From Clostridium rectalis (GTDB lineage: Bacteria > Bacillota > Clostridia > Clostridiales > Clostridiaceae): DNA of 64,000 bases. The stretch is from NCBI RefSeq assembly GCF_900626095.1, contig NZ_UYZZ01000007.1:106543-170542 (forward strand). Direction: 5' to 3'. Made by a program: the position numbers and the translations under genes. Below the pieces are notes generated by a model. The model did not search any database, had not been told where the DNA came from, and saw only the letters and a list, made by a program, of their open reading frames with translations. Below, piece after piece: positions 38,440-47,041 of this stretch (position 1 is its first letter; every line of letters begins with the position of its first letter).

Positions 38440-38636
38440 TTCAAATGGATATAACTTATAATATTACCGTTTTGAATTTCTATGGTCTCCATCATGTTAT
38501 TTGAAGCATTGATACTTTTATAATTGTCTATCATAAGTCCTTCTACAGATGGTCTCAAACTACATAATATTATTACAGATGCTATACCAACTATGGCTAT
38601 AATAACTGCTAAAAACAGATTAAAAAAGTAATTTTA
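38440..38636 (-). pseudogene. N-terminal scrap of a sensor kinase-like membrane protein
   Basis: The minus strand reads YFFNLFLAVIIAIVGIASVI, then SLRPSVEGLMIDNYKSINAS and NNMMETIEIQNGNIISYI before a stop. A transmembrane helix followed by NYKSI..NNMMEAIERQ-type helix is typical of four-helix-bundle sensors in histidine kinases. There is no start codon and nothing downstream, so it is a remnant. Confidence 0.45.
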
Positions 38637-38827
38637 ATTTTTTACCATTTTTTTAAATTTATCCTTTAACTAATACTAGTATAATTATTATTAAAGTTTA
38701 TATCAATGTTCTATATATGTTAAAATTAGTAAAGTTTAACCTTTTTTTTATAAATAAAAATATATTTCCAGTTAACTCTTTTTAATATATAAAAAAATAT
38801 TTTTTTAAATGTTATTTTACCAATTTA
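38637..38827. other. A+T-rich spacer with no recognisable gene
   Basis: This 191-base stretch has very high A+T and many poly-A/T runs. I see no reading frame or structured RNA in it. Confidence 0.5.
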
Positions 38828-38889
38828 GAGATTAACATATAAAAAAGGGAATATATTTAATACATTCCCTTTTTTTATATGTTAATCTC
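38828..38889. terminator. Terminator of the rpsF-ssb-rpsR operon
   Basis: GAGATTAACATATAAAAAAG... and its complement form a stem of about 25 pairs with one bulge and an 11-base loop. It directly follows the rpsR stop on the minus strand. Confidence 0.82.
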
Positions 38890-38893
38890 ATTA

Positions 38894-39157
38894 TTATTCT
38901 GTTGTAAATGGTAATAACGCTATATTTCTTGATCTCTTTATAGCTTCAGTAAGTTCTCTCTGATGCTTTGCACAGTTTCCAGAAATTCTTCTTGGAAGAA
39001 TCTTTCCTCTTTCTGTGATATATTTTCTTAATTTATTTATATCTTTGTAATCAATAGCTTCAGCTTTGTCTACACAGAAAACACAAACTTTTCTCTTAGC
39101 TCTTCTCATTCTTCCGCCTCTTCTAGCGTTACCATCTCTTCCTGCTTCTCTACTCAT
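38894..39157 (-). CDS. rpsR: 30S ribosomal protein S18
   Basis: This 87-residue protein has a basic N-terminus with [17 protein letters not shown], then [19 protein letters not shown] and the C-terminal helix region. The CxxC-like KVCVFCVDK suggests the zinc-binding form. It binds S6 and, with S6, the leader RNA of this operon. Confidence 0.97.
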   Translation of the reverse strand: MSREAGRDGNARRGGRMRRAKRKVCVFCVDKAEAIDYKDINKLRKYITERGKILPRRISGNCAKHQRELTEAIKRSRNIALLPFTTE

Positions 39158-39173
39158 CTTCTTACCTCCTTAC

Positions 39174-39617
39174 TTAAAATGGTATCTCTCCGTCATCTAC
39201 AGGAGTGATATCCTCATCAAAAGAATTATTATTAAATCCACTTGATGTATTAGACACATATTCAGAATCATACCCTTGAGGTGCAGCTGATTGCTGTTTA
39301 TTTCCCCACTCTAGGAACTGAACTTCATCTGCAACTACCTCAGTAACATATCTTCTTGTTCCATCTTTAGCTTCATAATTTCTAGTCTGAATTCTACCAC
39401 TAACTCCCATAAGCCTTCCTTTGCTCATATAGTTTGCTGTAGACTCAGCCTGTTTCCCCCAAACAACTATAGGAATAAAATCTGCTTCTTTATTTCCATC
39501 TTTGGAGAATCTTCTATCTACTGCTAATGTTAAAGTGGCTACAGCTGTACCATTTCCTGGAGTAAATCTTAACTCAGGATCTTTGGTTAATCTACCTATT
39601 AATACAACTCTATTCAT
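39174..39617 (-). CDS. ssb: Single-stranded DNA-binding protein
   Basis: This 147-residue protein has an OB domain ([20 protein letters not shown]) over residues 1-105. A flexible linker and the acidic tail DDGEIPF follow, which binds partner proteins. It is flanked by rpsF and rpsR in the conserved operon. Confidence 0.97.
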   Translation of the reverse strand: MNRVVLIGRLTKDPELRFTPGNGTAVATLTLAVDRRFSKDGNKEADFIPIVVWGKQAESTANYMSKGRLMGVSGRIQTRNYEAKDGTRRYVTEVVADEVQFLEWGNKQQSAAPQGYDSEYVSNTSSGFNNNSFDEDITPVDDGEIPF

Positions 39618-39628
39618 AAAAACACCAC

Positions 39629-39916
39629 CTATTTTTCTTCTTTAACAATGATATGTCTAATAACTGAATCGTTGATTCTGAATAATCTATCTAATTCTTT
39701 AGGTAATTCTGGTTCAGCAGTGAAGTTAATTAATGTATAATGACCTTCATTAACTTTCTTTATTTCATAAGCAAGTTTTCTCTTACCCCATAAATCAACG
39801 TTGTCTACTACTCCACCAGCGTTTTCTATTACGCCTTTAAACTTTTCAACGTTAGCTTTAACAGCTTCTTCGTCTAATGATGGATGTAATATAAATATAG
39901 TTTCATATTTTCTCAT
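39629..39916 (-). CDS. rpsF: 30S ribosomal protein S6
   Basis: This 95-residue protein begins [20 protein letters not shown] and has [21 protein letters not shown] set the start at ATG 39916. An in-frame GTG at 39925 lies inside the GGAGGAGGTG ribosome site and cannot be the start. The S6:S18 leader motif lies just upstream. Confidence 0.97.
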   Translation of the reverse strand: MRKYETIFILHPSLDEEAVKANVEKFKGVIENAGGVVDNVDLWGKRKLAYEIKKVNEGHYTLINFTAEPELPKELDRLFRINDSVIRHIIVKEEK

Positions 39917-39934
39917 TAGATTCACCTCCTCCCC

Positions 39935-39974
39935 TTGGACTAACGGCTGTGATTTTCACAGCAGGGACTACCAA
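39935..39974 (-). promoter_or_regulatory. S6:S18-binding leader RNA of the rpsF operon
   Basis: In the 5' untranslated region a GCTGTGA/TCACAGC hairpin is directly followed by CCGTTAG. An outer TTGG/CCAA pair closes the element. This matches the known bacterial rpsF leader, where S6:S18 binds a CCG in a bulge and represses its own operon. It lies at the very 5' end of the transcript. Confidence 0.8.
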
Positions 39975-39977
39975 ACA

Positions 39978-40006
39978 ATTTTATCACTAACAATATTAAA
40001 AATCAA
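39978..40006 (-). promoter_or_regulatory. Promoter of the rpsF operon
   Basis: On the minus strand TTGATT (40006-40001) and TAAAAT (39983-39978) are 17 bases apart. The transcript would begin near 39971, at the edge of the S6:S18 element. Confidence 0.75.
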
Positions 40007-40020
40007 CATATTTTTTAATT

Positions 40021-40215
40021 TTATTCTTTTTCATTTTTTAATATTTTTTTTACACTCTTTTCAAATTTACTTCTATCAAGCATAACTATTCTTGCACATC
40101 CACAACATTTAACTTTTATATCTGCACCTAACCTTATAATTTTCCATTCCTTACTTCCACATGGATGTACTTTTTTCATCTCTACTATATCTCCCAGATT
40201 ATAAAATTTAGGCAT
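40021..40215 (-). CDS. DUF951 small protein
   Basis: This 64-residue protein has VEMKKVHPCGSKEWKIIRLG and IKVKCCGCARIVMLDR. It fits DUF951, a small SH3-like fold with conserved Cys residues, common next to mscS in clostridia. The function is unknown. It lies one base after the mscS-type gene. Confidence 0.88.
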   Translation of the reverse strand: MPKFYNLGDIVEMKKVHPCGSKEWKIIRLGADIKVKCCGCARIVMLDRSKFEKSVKKILKNEKE

Positions 40216-40216
40216 T

Positions 40217-41074
40217 TTATTCCTCCTTCAAAATTTTCACCCTTGGATAAGGTCTTTTTATATTCTCTTTATCTAAAACATCTTTGATCTTTCTTCTAAG
40301 ATCCATTTCTATATCCCATTGTGTCATAGACTTAGCTCTACCCACAACTCTAATAGTAACTATATTTTCTTTCATTGCAGTAATGCCCGTAACACTTGGT
40401 GTATTTACTATATTTTTATTTTGTTTTTCCTGTAAACAAACCTGATTTATTAAATTTATTACCTTATCTATATTTTCTTCAGAGGATATATCAACATCTA
40501 CTAGTACCCTCATACTTCCTCTAGAGTGATTCGTAACATCATTTATAGACCCATTAGGGATTATGTGTAAATCTCCATTAAAATCTCTTATTTTAGTTAT
40601 TCTTAATTCTATACTCTCTACTATACCACTTTTATTTTGTATACTTATATAATCTCCTACAGCATATTGATCTTCAAATAATATAAAAAAACCATTAATT
40701 ATGTCTTTAATCAAATTTTGTGCTCCAAATCCTATAACAACTCCACCTATTCCTGCAAAAGTTAGAGCCTTTATGTTAAAAACTATATCAATTAAAATAA
40801 ATATACCTACAAAGTAAACTGAATATTTTAATATGCTTTTAAGTATAGCTCCTAATGTTTTTGATTTCCTTTCATCTAAAGAAAATCTCATTTCACTTTG
40901 CTTTTCTACAAATCGATTTATTATTTTATTACCTATTTTTATAGTTAAACACATAAAAAAGATTACTAATAATATTTTAATGCACTTGCCTATAACAGTA
41001 TATATATATTCTTGCTTAAAATTAGAAAATATCTCATTAAAAAAATTTTTAAAATATTTTATAGCATTTTCCAT
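40217..41074 (-). CDS. Small-conductance mechanosensitive channel (MscS family)
   Basis: This 285-residue protein has three N-terminal membrane segments. The pore helix TM3 contains the AGIGGVVIGFGAQNLIKD glycine-rich pattern, followed by the beta domain with DQYAVGDYISIQNKSGIVES. It opens under membrane tension to release solutes. I chose ATG 41074, preceded by GAGGAGGG, over an upstream frame extension to 41113. Confidence 0.93.
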   Translation of the reverse strand: MENAIKYFKNFFNEIFSNFKQEYIYTVIGKCIKILLVIFFMCLTIKIGNKIINRFVEKQSEMRFSLDERKSKTLGAILKSILKYSVYFVGIFILIDIVFNIKALTFAGIGGVVIGFGAQNLIKDIINGFFILFEDQYAVGDYISIQNKSGIVESIELRITKIRDFNGDLHIIPNGSINDVTNHSRGSMRVLVDVDISSEENIDKVINLINQVCLQEKQNKNIVNTPSVTGITAMKENIVTIRVVGRAKSMTQWDIEMDLRRKIKDVLDKENIKRPYPRVKILKEE

Positions 41075-41588
41075 TATACCCTCCTCTACTATGTTTAAGC
41101 ATAAGTTTAACAATTATTAAAACTATAACTTTATATCATATGTTCCTTTTATAATACTACGATTTAATTTACTACATTGTTTATATAAACCTTGTAATAT
41201 ATTTGAGAATGCTACTTTAAATAATATATTTTTCTTCTTAAAAACTATAATAATAAATTTATTAAAACTTGTCCACTTATATAATTAATACAATAGTTAT
41301 TAAAAGTATATACCATATAATTTTATATTATAATAGTTACTGCTTCTACATGCCCATATGATATTTTTATAATTTTAACATTACTACTGTACTTATCGAA
41401 GTTTCATGCAGATTAAGTTAATAATCATAAACATATTATATTAAAACTTATAATTATTAAAATAAATTCATTAAATATATTTTTTGTTACTATTGGTACT
41501 AATATACATTTTATCACTTTTAATCTATAATATATAATGTAATATTATATACATGTAATAACAAAATGAAGTATAAGAGGATAATTTT
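41075..41588. other. Long A+T-rich divergent intergenic region
   Basis: These 514 bases separate the mscS-type gene and the LysE-family gene, which point away from each other. I see no further open frame, tRNA or convincing hairpin, and no clear promoter pair. It may hold an eroded gene that is no longer readable. Confidence 0.45.
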
Positions 41589-42266
41589 ATGTTGACATTT
41601 TTAAAAGCTATTATTTCAGGATTAAGTACAGGCCTGGTAATTTCCATACCACTTGGACCTGCTGGAATAGAATCTATTAAAAGAACTATAAATGAAAATT
41701 ATAAAAAAGGCCTATTTGTATCCTTTGGGGCTATATGTGCTGATATAAGCTATTTATTTTTAATAAACTGTGGTCTATTTAATTATTTTAATAAAAACCA
41801 AAAATCCAAAGCTTTATTTTGGATTTTTTCTGGTATTACTTTATTAACTATCGAATATTTTTCTTTAACAAAGCATACTAAAAAATCTAAGTTGCTTAAC
41901 AATAATAAAATAAATTCATCCCCATTTTTAAGTGGATTTTTAATAACATTTTCTAATCCAATGACCCCTTCACTTTGGATTACATTAAGCGGAACTATTA
42001 TTAGAAAATGGCACTACATAGGAAAAACATCCTATTATATATTTATTTGTTCCATAATATCAGGCATGATACTTTGGTTTGTTACGCTTAATTACTTAGC
42101 ATTAAAAGGTGTACATATATTAGGTGAAAAAGTGACTAAAAAAACTTCTAAAATTCTTAATTTAATTATACTTACAATAGGTATTATATTTATAGTTTTA
42201 GGCTTTATTAAATTATTTAATGAATCAACTATTGCTTATAGATCTTCTATCAAATATCTTTTATAA
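41589..42266 (+). CDS. LysE-family amino-acid exporter
   Basis: This 225-residue membrane protein has about six hydrophobic segments and the family start GLSTGLVISIPLGPAGIESIKR with its PxGP motif. The segment FLITFSNPMTPSLWITLSG matches the second conserved loop. It is likely an exporter of amino acids or similar metabolites. It stands alone; AGAGG lies before ATG 41589. Confidence 0.82.
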   Translation: MLTFLKAIISGLSTGLVISIPLGPAGIESIKRTINENYKKGLFVSFGAICADISYLFLINCGLFNYFNKNQKSKALFWIFSGITLLTIEYFSLTKHTKKSKLLNNNKINSSPFLSGFLITFSNPMTPSLWITLSGTIIRKWHYIGKTSYYIFICSIISGMILWFVTLNYLALKGVHILGEKVTKKTSKILNLIILTIGIIFIVLGFIKLFNESTIAYRSSIKYLL

Positions 42267-42613
42267 TATGTTGTAAACCTATTAGTATAGTTTTATATTT
42301 TATAAAATATTGCATGATAATTGAAAGATATATAGAAAAATGAACCCTTTATAGTAAACAAAATTATTGAATTTATAATAAATATTTATATTAACATAGA
42401 TAATATTTTAACTTATGGATATAATTAATTTAATATCTATATTTTAAAAGTATATCCTAAAAACTTTAGATCTTAACTAAAGTTATATTAAATAAAATTA
42501 TAGAATAGATAACTTTAATATACTATTACATAAGTTAAGATAAAATATTTTCATTGAAATCAAAGTCTAATTTAATTATAATTTAAAATAATTGCTAAAA
42601 GGATGTGAATATT
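42267..42613. other. A+T-rich spacer with an imperfect inverted repeat
   Basis: There is no gene in these 347 bases. An AATATTTTAACTTATG element (42402-42417) recurs inverted at 42529-42549 with a 5-base insertion, about 130 bases apart. It could be a very small mobile element remnant or chance in such A+T-rich DNA. Confidence 0.35.
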
Positions 42614-43669
42614 TTGGATGAAATTGTAGAAAAATTAGACAAGACCTTACTCTTTGTAGTAATCTATACCCTAAGTTTTTTTATTTTCTTCAAAACACTA
42701 GGGTACACCCTACCATTTGTCTTGGCATTTATATTCGCACTAATTTTAAAAAAGCCTACAGAACTTTTAATACAAAAATTTAAAGTGAAAAAATCTATTT
42801 CAGCCCTTATTACAACTTTACTATTCTTTACTATAATAATAAGTTTATTTTACTTTATAATAACTTCAATAAGTAAAGAGGCTATACAATTAGGTAAAAA
42901 TACCCAATCATATGTATTAAATAATAGTGATAACATATCTAATTTTTTTAAAAATATAAAAGTTCATTATAAAAGTTTAGATCCTACAATAACAAGTTCT
43001 GTAAAAAATAGCTTAGAAAAATATATATCTAATATTTCTAATTTTGTCATGGTACTTACCAGTAAAATTATCCAAAGTATATTGTCCTTATTAGGATATA
43101 TTCCCTATTTATTTATGGTTATATTATTTACCTTGCTCTCTACATATTTTTTTACTAAAGATCTAACTGAAGCTAAAAGTAAATTTTTAAATACTGTTCC
43201 TTTAAGAAATTCTAGAAAACTTATTTCAATTATTAATCAAGTCAAAAAAATGCTAATGAATTATTTTATGTCATATCTGTTTGTAATATTTCTTACTTTC
43301 CTAGAAACCCTTATAGGTTTTCTAATATTTAGAGTAAAATATGCAGTTATTTTAAGTATAATAGCAGCAATATTTGATATTCTTCCCATACTTGGAATTG
43401 GAGGTGTTTATATTCCATTATCCCTTGTATATTTTTTCGTACAAAAAAACTACTTTGTAGCTTTTGGTATTTTAATTTGGTATATTGCTGTAACAATTGC
43501 AAGACAAATATTAGAACCAAAAATCGTATCTTCCACTTTAGGAATACATCCAGTTTCAGTTTTAGCATCTATCTTTATTGGGCTTAAAATAGGTGGAGTT
43601 TCAGGAATGTTTTTTTGTATGTTCCTAGTAATATTTTATAAAGTATTAAAAAATGTAAATATAATATGA
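42614..43669 (+). CDS. AI-2E-family permease, YtvI-like
   Basis: This 351-residue protein has about eight hydrophobic segments in the AI-2E/PerM layout, with AIFDILPILGIGGVYIPL and the C-terminal ILEPKIVSSTLGIHPVSVLA. The size and context next to the spore gene yyaC resemble sporulation membrane protein YtvI. I prefer TTG 42614 as start because AAAAGGA lies 10 bases upstream and the GTG at 42605 is too close to it. Confidence 0.82.
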   Translation: MDEIVEKLDKTLLFVVIYTLSFFIFFKTLGYTLPFVLAFIFALILKKPTELLIQKFKVKKSISALITTLLFFTIIISLFYFIITSISKEAIQLGKNTQSYVLNNSDNISNFFKNIKVHYKSLDPTITSSVKNSLEKYISNISNFVMVLTSKIIQSILSLLGYIPYLFMVILFTLLSTYFFTKDLTEAKSKFLNTVPLRNSRKLISIINQVKKMLMNYFMSYLFVIFLTFLETLIGFLIFRVKYAVILSIIAAIFDILPILGIGGVYIPLSLVYFFVQKNYFVAFGILIWYIAVTIARQILEPKIVSSTLGIHPVSVLASIFIGLKIGGVSGMFFCMFLVIFYKVLKNVNII

Positions 43670-43685
43670 TGAAATGTATAAAATA

Positions 43686-43717
43686 CCTCCCTTTGGTTAT
43701 AATTCCAAACGGGAGGT
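43686..43717 (+). promoter_or_regulatory. Hairpin covering the yyaC ribosome site
   Basis: ACCTCCC and TTTGG pair with CCAAA and GGGAGGT around a short loop. The hairpin's 3' arm is the GGGAGG ribosome site of the next gene. It may also act as terminator for the permease gene, but no T run follows. Confidence 0.55.
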
Positions 43718-43725
43718 TGTTTACT

Positions 43726-44298
43726 ATGAAAAAAAAGATTCTAATTGATGCTTCTGATTTTAATAGTACTATAACATTAAGAGATACATTAAATGAATAT
43801 ATTAATAATGCATTAGAATCCGGTAGAATAATTATTCTTTTATGTATAGGATCAGACAGATCTACTGGCGATAGCCTAGGGCCCTTAGTTGGTCATAAAT
43901 TAAGATTTCTGTCAAGGGATAACTTCCATATATACGGAAGTTTAGAAAACCCTGTACATGCTAAAAATTTGCACTCAACATTAGAAAATATAAATAAAAC
44001 ATTTAAAAATCCATATATTATTGCAATAGACGCTTGTCTTGGTAGTGTACAAAATATAGGTAAGATATGTATAGAAGAAAAACCTTTATCTCCTGGATCT
44101 GCTATGAATAAAAATCTTCCACTAGTGGGTAATATAAGTATAACAGGAATAGTTAACGTATGTGGAGCTTTAGAATTTGTTATTCTACAAAATACAAGAT
44201 TAAATACAGTTATGCAATTAGCTGAAACTATTTCTCAAGGGGTATATCATTCTATTGTTAAAAGTATAGGTAGAAAAAAAATTTACAATGACAGCTAA
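43726..44298 (+). CDS. yyaC: Spore protease YyaC (GPR-like)
   Basis: This 190-residue protein has IILLCIGSDRSTGDSLGPLV, then YIIAIDACLGSVQNIGKICI and VGNISITGIVN. These are the YyaC hallmarks, a relative of germination protease GPR in structure. The family is conserved in spore formers, and its target is not settled. I set the start at ATG 43726 because GGGAGG lies before it; an upstream extension to 43666 overlaps the permease gene. Confidence 0.88.
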   Translation: MKKKILIDASDFNSTITLRDTLNEYINNALESGRIIILLCIGSDRSTGDSLGPLVGHKLRFLSRDNFHIYGSLENPVHAKNLHSTLENINKTFKNPYIIAIDACLGSVQNIGKICIEEKPLSPGSAMNKNLPLVGNISITGIVNVCGALEFVILQNTRLNTVMQLAETISQGVYHSIVKSIGRKKIYNDS

Positions 44299-44313
44299 AA
44301 AACTAATAATTAT

Positions 44314-44340
44314 AAGAGAACTCATTATATGTGTTCTCTT
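44314..44340. terminator. Bidirectional terminator between yyaC and the UPF0180-like gene
   Basis: AAGAGAAC (44314-44321) pairs with GTTCTCTT (44333-44340), followed by TACCTTTTT on plus. The stem is short but suitably placed between converging genes. Confidence 0.6.
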
Positions 44341-44347
44341 TACCTTT

Positions 44348-44605
44348 TTAAATTAAAGAATTATACATTTTATTATTTAATATATATTCAATATCATCCA
44401 CGTTTTTACTACCAATATCAATAATTAACTTTCCATTTACCTTAAATGAACTTTGCTGATCAGTTAATTTTACTAATCCTCCATTTTTTAAATCGCATAA
44501 TATAGCGTCACAGTTTTCATTATCCAATGAATTTATAAGCTTATATCCTCTGCTTAATAATTCACCTCTTATTTCCTCAAACTCTTCAGAAATGCATAAT
44601 ATCAT
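44348..44605 (-). CDS. Small conserved protein, UPF0180 (YkuS)-like
   Basis: This 85-residue protein begins MILCISEEFEEIRGELLSRG and has ENCDAILCDLKNGGLVKL and a C-terminal segment KLIIDIGSKNVDDIEYIL. This order resembles the UPF0180/YkuS family, but similarity is modest. Function is unknown. A strong AAAGGAGG precedes ATG 44605. Confidence 0.6.
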   Translation of the reverse strand: MILCISEEFEEIRGELLSRGYKLINSLDNENCDAILCDLKNGGLVKLTDQQSSFKVNGKLIIDIGSKNVDDIEYILNNKMYNSLI

Positions 44606-44658
44606 AAAAAAACCTCCTTTAAGATAATTTTTACCTTAAAAGAGATTTTTTATTCAAT

Positions 44659-45165
44659 TTATTCTAAACATTTATTCATGGCTTCATCAAGTACATGTTT
44701 TTCCTCATCCGAAAGATCATACCTTGAAATTCCCTTATCTATAGGTTTAGCATATGTGGTACTTTCATTCCTTCCATAAATACCAGTAAGTATAATTCCA
44801 TTATTCTTATCATTTAATAAAGCTATTGAATAACTTAAATCACTACCTACATCCTCAAATGCTCTATACCTCATTATAGAAACTTTTTGAATACAGGACT
44901 GTAATTTTGAATCTAACATTTTATATAAATCTCGCATTTCTCCTGTTTCTTTAGTAGCTCTATCAACTCTATCTAAATAATTATTAATAAGCTCTTCAAT
45001 ATTTTTATTATCTACGCCTCTCATAAATTTTTTATATTTGCTCTCAAGTCTACTTATAGCTTTAGATTGGGCAATAACTAAAATAAATAATAAAATTATT
45101 ATAACAATAAGCCCTATAATAATTAAGGGCTGAAAACTGTTAATAATGTTTAATACATCTTGCAT
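44659..45165 (-). CDS. DUF4446 membrane-anchored protein
   Basis: This 168-residue protein has one N-terminal transmembrane helix (about 14-33). It then has a coiled-coil stretch and the conserved VSIMRYRAFEDVGSDLSYSI motif of DUF4446. It sits downstream of parAB in many clostridia. Function is unknown. A parS site lies directly upstream. Confidence 0.9.
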   Translation of the reverse strand: MQDVLNIINSFQPLIIIGLIVIIILLFILVIAQSKAISRLESKYKKFMRGVDNKNIEELINNYLDRVDRATKETGEMRDLYKMLDSKLQSCIQKVSIMRYRAFEDVGSDLSYSIALLNDKNNGIILTGIYGRNESTTYAKPIDKGISRYDLSDEEKHVLDEAMNKCLE

Positions 45166-45183
45166 TATTTTTCCCCTTTCTAC

Positions 45184-45199
45184 TGTTTCACGTGAAACA
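45184..45199. promoter_or_regulatory. parS centromere site 1
   Basis: The 16-base palindrome TGTTTCACGTGAAACA is a perfect match to the bacterial parS consensus. It lies between parB and the DUF4446 gene, about 9.4 kb from dnaA. Confidence 0.96.
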
Positions 45200-45217
45200 T
45201 AATTTAGTTTGTATTAT

Positions 45218-46087
45218 TTAAAGTTTTAAAATATCCAATATTCTTTGTAAATCCTCTTCTGAATAATATTCAATTTGAATTTTTCCCTTATTTTTCTTAT
45301 TATCTAGATATACTTTAGTTCCAAACAACTCTTCTAATTTTTCTTTTATATCATTATAATAAGGATTTTCTATACTTTTCATTTTATCATCATTTTTATG
45401 TATATTTACTTCTTCCTGATTTTTTAATAAAGATTTTACAAGTTTTTCTGTTTCTCTCACACTAAGTTCTTCATCTATTATAGTTTGTGATACTGTATAT
45501 TGTAAATCTTCATTATCAATAGCCAAAATTGTTCTGCCATGACCTTCCGATATAACTCCATCTATAATATAATCCTGTACCCTCTTATCTAAGTTCAATA
45601 ACCTCATACAATTTGATATAGCTGTTCTTGATTTACCTATCCTTTTACTAAGTTCCTCCTGTGTTAGCTTAAAATCATCTATTAACTTTTTATAAGCTTT
45701 AGCCTCTTCTATAGGATTTAAATCCTGTCTTTGAATATTTTCTATTAAAGATATTTCTAATACTTGTTTATCATCTATATCCATTGTAATAGCTGGGATT
45801 TTACTTAATCCTGCTAGTTTAGCAGCCCTAAAACGTCTTTCTCCAGCTATTATTATATATATATTCTTTTCTTTTTTCACTATTATAGGTTGAATCAACC
45901 CATGTTGTTTTATAGAGTCACTTAGCTGTATTATTTTTTCTTCATCAAAATTTTTTCTAGGTTGCTCTGAATTAGGTTTAATAAGATTCATTGCTATATC
46001 AGTAACATTATTTTTTTGTATATCTTCAGAGATATCATCTGGAATAAGCGCTCCTAAACCTTTCCCTAATCCAAACTTCTTATTCAT
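45218..46087 (-). CDS. parB: Chromosome partitioning protein ParB (Spo0J)
   Basis: This 289-residue protein has an N-terminal tail KFGLGKGLGALIPDD and a ParB/CTPase domain with GERRFRAAKLAGLSKIP. A helix-turn-helix (TQEELSKRIGKSRTAISN) and a C-terminal dimer domain follow. It binds parS, spreads along DNA and loads SMC. In spore formers it also relays to Soj and Spo0A. Its start overlaps the parA stop by 8 bases. Confidence 0.97.
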   Translation of the reverse strand: MNKKFGLGKGLGALIPDDISEDIQKNNVTDIAMNLIKPNSEQPRKNFDEEKIIQLSDSIKQHGLIQPIIVKKEKNIYIIIAGERRFRAAKLAGLSKIPAITMDIDDKQVLEISLIENIQRQDLNPIEEAKAYKKLIDDFKLTQEELSKRIGKSRTAISNCMRLLNLDKRVQDYIIDGVISEGHGRTILAIDNEDLQYTVSQTIIDEELSVRETEKLVKSLLKNQEEVNIHKNDDKMKSIENPYYNDIKEKLEELFGTKVYLDNKKNKGKIQIEYYSEEDLQRILDILKL

Positions 46088-46859
46088 GTATTTTCAACCC
46101 CTGTCTTTTTAAAAATTCTTCAGTTAGTTTTTCATAAGCCTCTGCTCCTTTACATTTACCATCATATAACATAATCGGTAGTCCAAAACTTGGTGCCTCT
46201 GCTAACCTTATATTTCTAGGAATTGAAGTATCATATACTTTACCTTTAAAATATTTTTTTACTTCTGATACAACTTCATTAGATAGATTAGTTCTTGCAT
46301 CGTACATACTCATAATTACTCCTTCTATCTCTAACTCTGTATTAAGTGACTTTTTTACTAATTGTACTGTGTTAATAAGTTGTCCAACTCCCTCCAATGC
46401 ATAAAATTCACATTGTATTGGTATTAAAACACTATGAGAGGCTACTAGCGCATTTATAGTTAAAAATCCTAAAGACGGAGGACAATCTATAAATACAAAA
46501 TCAAATTCTTCCTCAATTTCCTTTAATTTAACTTTTAAAATATTTTCCCTTTTTTCTTTATTTATAAGTTCTACCTCTGCTCCCGCTAACTCCATAGTTG
46601 AAGGTACTACATAAAAATTATCAATAAATTCGCATTGCTTTACAGTATCTCTTATAGACATATCTGAAGTGAGAATATCATATATTGAATTTTCAAGTTT
46701 TCTTTTGTCAAATCCTAATCCACTAGTTGTATTACCTTGCGGATCTATATCAATCACTAATACTTTATAACCTTCCATACATAAATATGAACATAAGTTT
46801 ATACTTGTAGTAGTTTTACCAACCCCACCCTTTTGATTAAAAATGGATATAACCTTCAA
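46080..46859 (-). CDS. parA: Chromosome partitioning ATPase ParA (Soj)
   Basis: This 259-residue Walker-type ATPase begins MKVISIFNQKGGVGKTTTSI with the deviant Walker A motif, and has IDCPPSLGFLTINALVA. It works with ParB to place origins and regulates DnaA in Bacillus. I chose TTG 46859 as start: the ribosome site GGTGG is 9 bases upstream and homologues begin there. The longer frame to 46904 would add 15 residues with no homology expected. Confidence 0.95.
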   Translation of the reverse strand: MKVISIFNQKGGVGKTTTSINLCSYLCMEGYKVLVIDIDPQGNTTSGLGFDKRKLENSIYDILTSDMSIRDTVKQCEFIDNFYVVPSTMELAGAEVELINKEKRENILKVKLKEIEEEFDFVFIDCPPSLGFLTINALVASHSVLIPIQCEFYALEGVGQLINTVQLVKKSLNTELEIEGVIMSMYDARTNLSNEVVSEVKKYFKGKVYDTSIPRNIRLAEAPSFGLPIMLYDGKCKGAEAYEKLTEEFLKRQGLKIHE

Positions 46860-46984
46860 AACATTACACCACCTATCTTTTCTTATAAAGCAAATATTAT
46901 ACACCTTAATTATATCTTTATACTATCAATATTAAAAGTCCTTTATGTAAGTTTTACATAAATATTATAAAAAATGATTAAAAA

Positions 46985-47012
46985 TAAGGATTCTAATTTT
47001 ATAGAATCCTTA
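46985..47012 (-). terminator. Terminator after noc
   Basis: TAAGGATTCTA and TAGAATCCTTA form an 11-pair stem with a 6-base loop, followed on the minus strand by TTTTTAATC. It lies just beyond the second parS site. Confidence 0.78.
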
Positions 47013-47018
47013 AAGAAA

Positions 47019-47034
47019 TGTTTCACGTGAAACA
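47019..47034. promoter_or_regulatory. parS centromere site 2
   Basis: A second perfect TGTTTCACGTGAAACA lies between noc and parA, about 7.6 kb from dnaA and 1.8 kb from the first site. Confidence 0.96.
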
Positions 47035-47041
47035 AAATTTT

